Shown in pieces: positions 61,126 through 64,000 of a stretch of DNA of 64,000 nt. The translations under genes and the position numbers were made by a program. Source of the DNA: Paraburkholderia caledonica NBRC 102488 (GTDB lineage: Bacteria > Pseudomonadota > Gammaproteobacteria > Burkholderiales > Burkholderiaceae); NCBI RefSeq assembly GCF_000685095.1, contig NZ_BAYE01000005.1, positions 62,001-126,000 on the forward strand. Direction: 5' to 3'. The notes under the pieces are model-generated. The model saw only the letters and a list, made by a program, of their open reading frames with translations, searched no databases and was not told the origin of the DNA. Numbering within the stretch: the stretch's first letter is position 1; each line of letters begins with the position of its first letter.

Positions 61126-61152
61126 ATTATAGTCTTCTTATTGCGCAGCGCA
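61126..61152 (-). promoter_or_regulatory. Promoter of the 50-residue protein
   Basis: TATAAT (61131-61126) is a perfect -10 on the minus strand. The -35 region, 16-17 bases upstream, reads TTGCGC, matching the consensus in its first three positions. Transcription would start near 61119, leaving about 36 bases before the ATG. Confidence 0.55.
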
Positions 61153-61315
61153 ACAAAAAACAAACATGTTGCGCAAGAGTCACGGCCGCCGAGCTGTCTT
61201 GCACAGGCGACCCAGGAGAAAAAGGGCGCAATGGCGGCGGCCAGTATTAACAAACCGCACCGTACAGGTGCAATAATGACCCTTTTGCCCGCGACAGCCC
61301 GCCGCGGCCTCCTCC

Positions 61316-62713
61316 ATGACCGTCGCCGAGAAAGCCCTTATTGCGCCTCTGATCGTCGCATGCGCGATGTTCATGGAAAGCGTCGACGCGAACGTGATCG
61401 TCACGGCCCTGCCCGCCATGGCGCGCGACTTCGGGCGCGACCCCGTCACGCTCAAAATCGCGGTCACCAGCTACGTGCTCGGCCTCGGCGTATTCATTCC
61501 GGTGTGCGGCTGGCTCGCCGACCGCTTCGGCGCACGCACGGTATTTCGCACCGCCATTGGCATCTTCGTTGGGGGGTCGCTGCTGTGCGCGGCCTCCAAC
61601 TCGCTGGCCACCTTTACCCTCGCGCGTTTCGTGCAAGGCGTCGGCGGCGCGATGATGGTGCCGGTCGGGCGAATCATCATTTTCCGGGTCGTGCAGAAAA
61701 CCGATTTCATCCGCGCGATGAATTATCTGAGCGTGCCCGCCATGCTCGGCCCCGCGGCCGGCCCGCTGCTCGGCGGCTTTATCACGACCTATCTGCACTG
61801 GCGTCTGATCTTTTTCATCAACGTGCCGATCGGGATTCTCGGCATCTATCTGACGAACAAACATATTGCGAACACGCGCGAGCCGCACCCCGGGCCGCTC
61901 GACTGGATTGGCTTTTTTCTGTCGGCGGCAGGCGCGGTGCTGCTTCTGCTGGGATTGTCGCTGATTGGCGGCGAACTGATTTCGAACCTCGACGCGTTTG
62001 GCATGTGCGCGGTGGGCGCTGTCCTGCTTGCCCTGTATGTCGCGTATGCGCAGCGCGCACGGCTGCCCCTGCTCGACTTGCGCTTCTTCAAGGTGCCGAC
62101 GTTTCAGGCAAGCGTGCTCGGCGGGTCGTTGTTCCGCATCGGCCTCGGCGCACTGCCGTTCCTGTTGCCGCTGATGCTGCAGGAAGGTCACGGCATGAGC
62201 GCGTTTCAGTCGGGGCTGATCACCTGCGCGTCCGCATTCGGCGGGATGTTCATGCGCACGGTTGCGTCGCGCGTGCTGCATCGCTATGGCTTTCGTTCCG
62301 TGCTCGTGGTCAATGCCGCGCTGTCAGGCGTTTCGATCGCGGCCTGCGGACTGTTTTTTCCGGGCACGCCAACGTGGATCATCTGGGTGGTCGTGCTGCT
62401 TGGCGGCTTCTTTCCCGCGCTGCAGTTCACGAGCCTTAATTCGCTGACCTACGCCGAAATCGCGAGCCGCGACGTCGGACGCGCAACGAGCCTGGGCAGC
62501 GTCGTGCAGCAGATGTCCCTCGGCCTCGGCGTGACGGTCGGCGGCATTGTGTTGCAGATTTCGCGTTTGCTGCACGGACATGAAGCCATCATGTGGTCGG
62601 ATTTCTGGCCCGCGTTTCTCGTGGTCGGACTGTGCTCCTTCGCGTCCATTCCGGTTACGCTGCGCCTGCCGCCTCGCGCCGGCGAGGAAATCTCACGCGG
62701 CGGCCGCGGCTGA
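61316..62713 (+). CDS. MFS transporter, DHA2/MdtD-like
   Basis: A 465-residue major facilitator with about 14 helices. Signatures include ESVDANVIVTALPAMARDFG (helix 1), the loop motif GWLADRFGARTVFRTAIG, RFVQGVGGAMMVPVGRIIIF in helix 4 and the antiporter motif C region MLGPAAGPLLGGFI. The pattern is closest to MdtD-type (YegB) drug/proton antiporters. No clear ribosome site precedes ATG 61316. It stands alone, without MdtABC, and its substrate is unknown. Confidence 0.88.
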   Translation: MTVAEKALIAPLIVACAMFMESVDANVIVTALPAMARDFGRDPVTLKIAVTSYVLGLGVFIPVCGWLADRFGARTVFRTAIGIFVGGSLLCAASNSLATFTLARFVQGVGGAMMVPVGRIIIFRVVQKTDFIRAMNYLSVPAMLGPAAGPLLGGFITTYLHWRLIFFINVPIGILGIYLTNKHIANTREPHPGPLDWIGFFLSAAGAVLLLLGLSLIGGELISNLDAFGMCAVGAVLLALYVAYAQRARLPLLDLRFFKVPTFQASVLGGSLFRIGLGALPFLLPLMLQEGHGMSAFQSGLITCASAFGGMFMRTVASRVLHRYGFRSVLVVNAALSGVSIAACGLFFPGTPTWIIWVVVLLGGFFPALQFTSLNSLTYAEIASRDVGRATSLGSVVQQMSLGLGVTVGGIVLQISRLLHGHEAIMWSDFWPAFLVVGLCSFASIPVTLRLPPRAGEEISRGGRG

Positions 62714-62736
62714 CACCTGAGCATCGGCCCGCCTGC

Positions 62737-63231
62737 TCACTGGTCCTTATGGATCACGCTCACGTCGCCATTGCGCTCGAGAATGGCGGCCGCCACCTTG
62801 TCTAACGACCGCGAGCCGGTTTTCTGGCGCACGCTTTCGCATACATCGTTCCGTGTCATCAGCGCAGCTTTCATCTCCCGTTCGTTGAACGCACCGTTGT
62901 GGTACACCTCACGCTCGACGCCGCCGATGAGCCGCTCGATCGCGGAAGAGCGAACGCACGCCCATGCAAGGACGCGGTGACACACCACGATCATCAACGA
63001 CGCGAGAACCGTCGCGACGAACGGCGATGCGCCGACGATCGCGCGGCCCAACGTCGCGCCGAGCAGAATCACCACGACTGAATCGAACGGCGAGCGTTTG
63101 CCGAACGAACGCCGGCCTGAAATCCTGATCAGCACAAGCGTGACGAGAAACACCACGAAGGCGCGCAAGCTCATCTGCAGCGGGTCGAGATCCCTGCCTT
63201 GCCCGAATAGCAGATAGATCGCGTCCATCAT
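62737..63231 (-). CDS. DUF421 (YetF-family) membrane protein
   Basis: A 164-residue protein with two or three N-terminal helices (about 20-90: LRAFVVFLVTLVLIRISGRR, VATVLASLMIVVCHRVLAWA) and a C-terminal soluble DUF421 domain (YHNGAFNEREMKAALMTRND, VAAAILERNGDVSVI). ATG 63231 has AAGGAGG six bases upstream. Family members are membrane proteins of unknown role, often linked to envelope stress or spore coat biology in Bacillus. It converges with the MFS gene. Confidence 0.88.
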   Translation of the reverse strand: MMDAIYLLFGQGRDLDPLQMSLRAFVVFLVTLVLIRISGRRSFGKRSPFDSVVVILLGATLGRAIVGASPFVATVLASLMIVVCHRVLAWACVRSSAIERLIGGVEREVYHNGAFNEREMKAALMTRNDVCESVRQKTGSRSLDKVAAAILERNGDVSVIHKDQ

Positions 63232-63605
63232 TTTTGTCCTCCTTGTAGCGGTCTCGCGCCGCCTGTTTTATGGGGTGTTCTGTGAAACGACTGACGGCAC
63301 CGCATGAGAGGGTCGAGCGTACGTTACCTGCTGCGTCAAACGGGTCGATCAGGCAGTTGAATGCACGAGTAAAGCCAGGCGGCATCGGCAAGTTTTCCGC
63401 GCATGTCTGCGTTCAGCAAACCGCATGCCGTTCGCAGCGCCGCAATTTGTCGAAGTGACGTGTCGCATCGACACCGTGCGACGCCTTGAGCCTCTGCCGT
63501 GATGTTCACCGATCGTTGTCCGAAGCTTTCGGACCGCTGTCACTGGTCAGGTCCCGCAATTGCTTGGACCACTTACGATCGGATCAACAACACAAGGAGC
63601 TTTCA
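63232..63605. promoter_or_regulatory. Divergent gap with a 17-bp dyad
   Basis: No gene is supported. GTCCGAA-GCT-TTCGGAC at 63518-63534 is a perfect inverted repeat about 70 bp upstream of the small secreted gene, in a position suitable for an operator. AAGGAG at 63594-63599 is the ribosome site of that gene. Confidence 0.45.
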
Positions 63606-63851
63606 TTGAAACGCGCATCTCTTGCCACGGCTCTCGTGGCGTCACTCGCTTTCATGCACACTGCAGCGCACGCCGAAGGCTGCACCAAGGGCGCGGTTGT
63701 CGGCGGCGTCGGAGGCCATGTTGCGGGCGGTCACGGCGTGGCCGGCGCAGCAGCAGGCTGTGCAATAGGCCATCATGAAGCGAAGAAGAAGGACAAGGCC
63801 GCAAGCGCTGCGGCTGCCGCAAGTCAGCCTGCGGGAAAAAGCGCGTCGTGA
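63606..63851 (+). CDS. Small secreted Gly/Ala-rich protein
   Basis: An 81-residue protein with a TTG start at 63606, AAGGAG six bases upstream and a signal peptide (RASLATALVASLAFMHTAAH, cleavage after about 23). The mature part has a glycine-zipper-like region (KGAVVGGVGGHVAGGHGVAG, AAGCAIGHH) and an Ala/Lys/Ser-rich tail. Two Cys may pair. Glycine zippers are seen in outer-membrane-associated proteins. It is closed by a strong bidirectional terminator. Confidence 0.75.
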   Translation: MKRASLATALVASLAFMHTAAHAEGCTKGAVVGGVGGHVAGGHGVAGAAAGCAIGHHEAKKKDKAASAAAAASQPAGKSAS

Positions 63852-63854
63852 TGT

Positions 63855-63900
63855 AAAAAAGACCCGGTGCGATCCGGCGATCGCAACCGGGTCTTTTTTT
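63855..63900. terminator. Bidirectional terminator
   Basis: GACCCGGT (63861-63868) pairs with ACCGGGTC (63886-63893), extended by a GCGATC/GATCGC inner stem and flanked by A6 on the left and T7 on the right. It can end transcripts of the small secreted gene (rightward) and the partial gene at the right edge (leftward). Confidence 0.92.
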
Positions 63901-63918
63901 GCGAGCGTGTGTGCGACG

Positions 63919-64000
63919 TTATCCCGCCGCGCTGACTTTCTCCGCAAGTTTTGCGTCGTAACTCGAATGGACATGCACGCGTTTCTTGTCCGGATACGCG
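63919..64000 (-). CDS. C-terminal end of an unidentified gene (5' part outside window)
   Basis: A minus-strand frame enters from the right edge and stops at TAA 63921-63919. The 26 visible residues (ending KLAEKVSAAG, with KKRVHVHSSYD) are too few to identify a family. The bidirectional terminator just downstream supports a real gene end. Confidence 0.55.
   Translation of the reverse strand, partial: AYPDKKRVHVHSSYDAKLAEKVSAAG

Noticed and set aside
61247..62281. A 344-codon minus-strand frame opposite the MFS transporter
   Set aside because: Gln/His/Arg-rich shadow of the transporter; no ribosome site or family.

Overview
The window is a GC-rich stretch of about 64 kb from a betaproteobacterium. 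It most resembles Paraburkholderia, Burkholderia or Caballeronia: strong GC3 bias, hopanoid genes, a ProQ with long Ala-rich tails, a DUF4148-like secreted peptide, and a complete furan-degradation (hmf) operon. Nearly every base belongs to compact operons. I see no tRNA, rRNA, insertion sequence, prophage or CRISPR array.

Left part (1-15.4 kb): the tail of a sugar ABC binding protein; an NAD(P) oxidoreductase divergent from a LysR regulator; a translationally coupled DUF2760-Hsp70-Hsp70 operon; the 2-aminoethylphosphonate pair phnX/phnW with a divergent LysR regulator; a short-chain dehydrogenase; a membrane-anchored orphan TAXI binding protein; and a ProQ-type RNA chaperone.

Furan island (15.4-29.9 kb): nine minus-strand genes (hmfF-G-A-B-C-D-E-H-T), mostly with overlapping stops and starts, encode a full route from furfural/HMF to 2-oxoglutarate. 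The steps are an alcohol/aldehyde oxidase, FDCA decarboxylase with its prenyl-FMN synthase, furoyl-CoA synthetase, a three-subunit Mo hydroxylase whose large subunit carries a C-terminal CoxG-like domain, a CoA-ester hydrolase/hydratase and a transporter. Two LysR paralogues with identical first 36 residues flank it.

Hopanoid island (29.9-39.1 kb): hpnJ, hpnI, hpnL and, separately, hpnK with a second HpnI-like glycosyltransferase surround a PmrAB/QseBC-like two-component system. An identical 22-bp sequence carrying a PmrA-box-like direct repeat lies between the two-component genes and the hpnK side, and again upstream of hpnJ. A related box lies upstream of a cytochrome b561 gene. Each is followed, in the proper orientation, by a -10-like hexamer after exactly 10 bp. 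This suggests the system controls hopanoid head-group synthesis.

Right part (39.2-64 kb): a cold-shock protein; gabD; a pectin/ketodeoxyuronate cluster (kdgT, kduI with a one-base frameshift, kduD, kdgR-like) with candidate IclR-type operators; cytochrome b561; small secreted proteins; pobA; and ilvA preceded by a textbook Ile-codon attenuator (leader peptide, antiterminator, terminator). Next come a free-standing NRPS-like adenylation domain with a carrier protein and a tandem alpha/beta hydrolase with unusual nucleophile elbows, an acvB-mprF aminoacyl-phosphatidylglycerol operon, an MFS exporter, a DUF421 protein and several small proteins.
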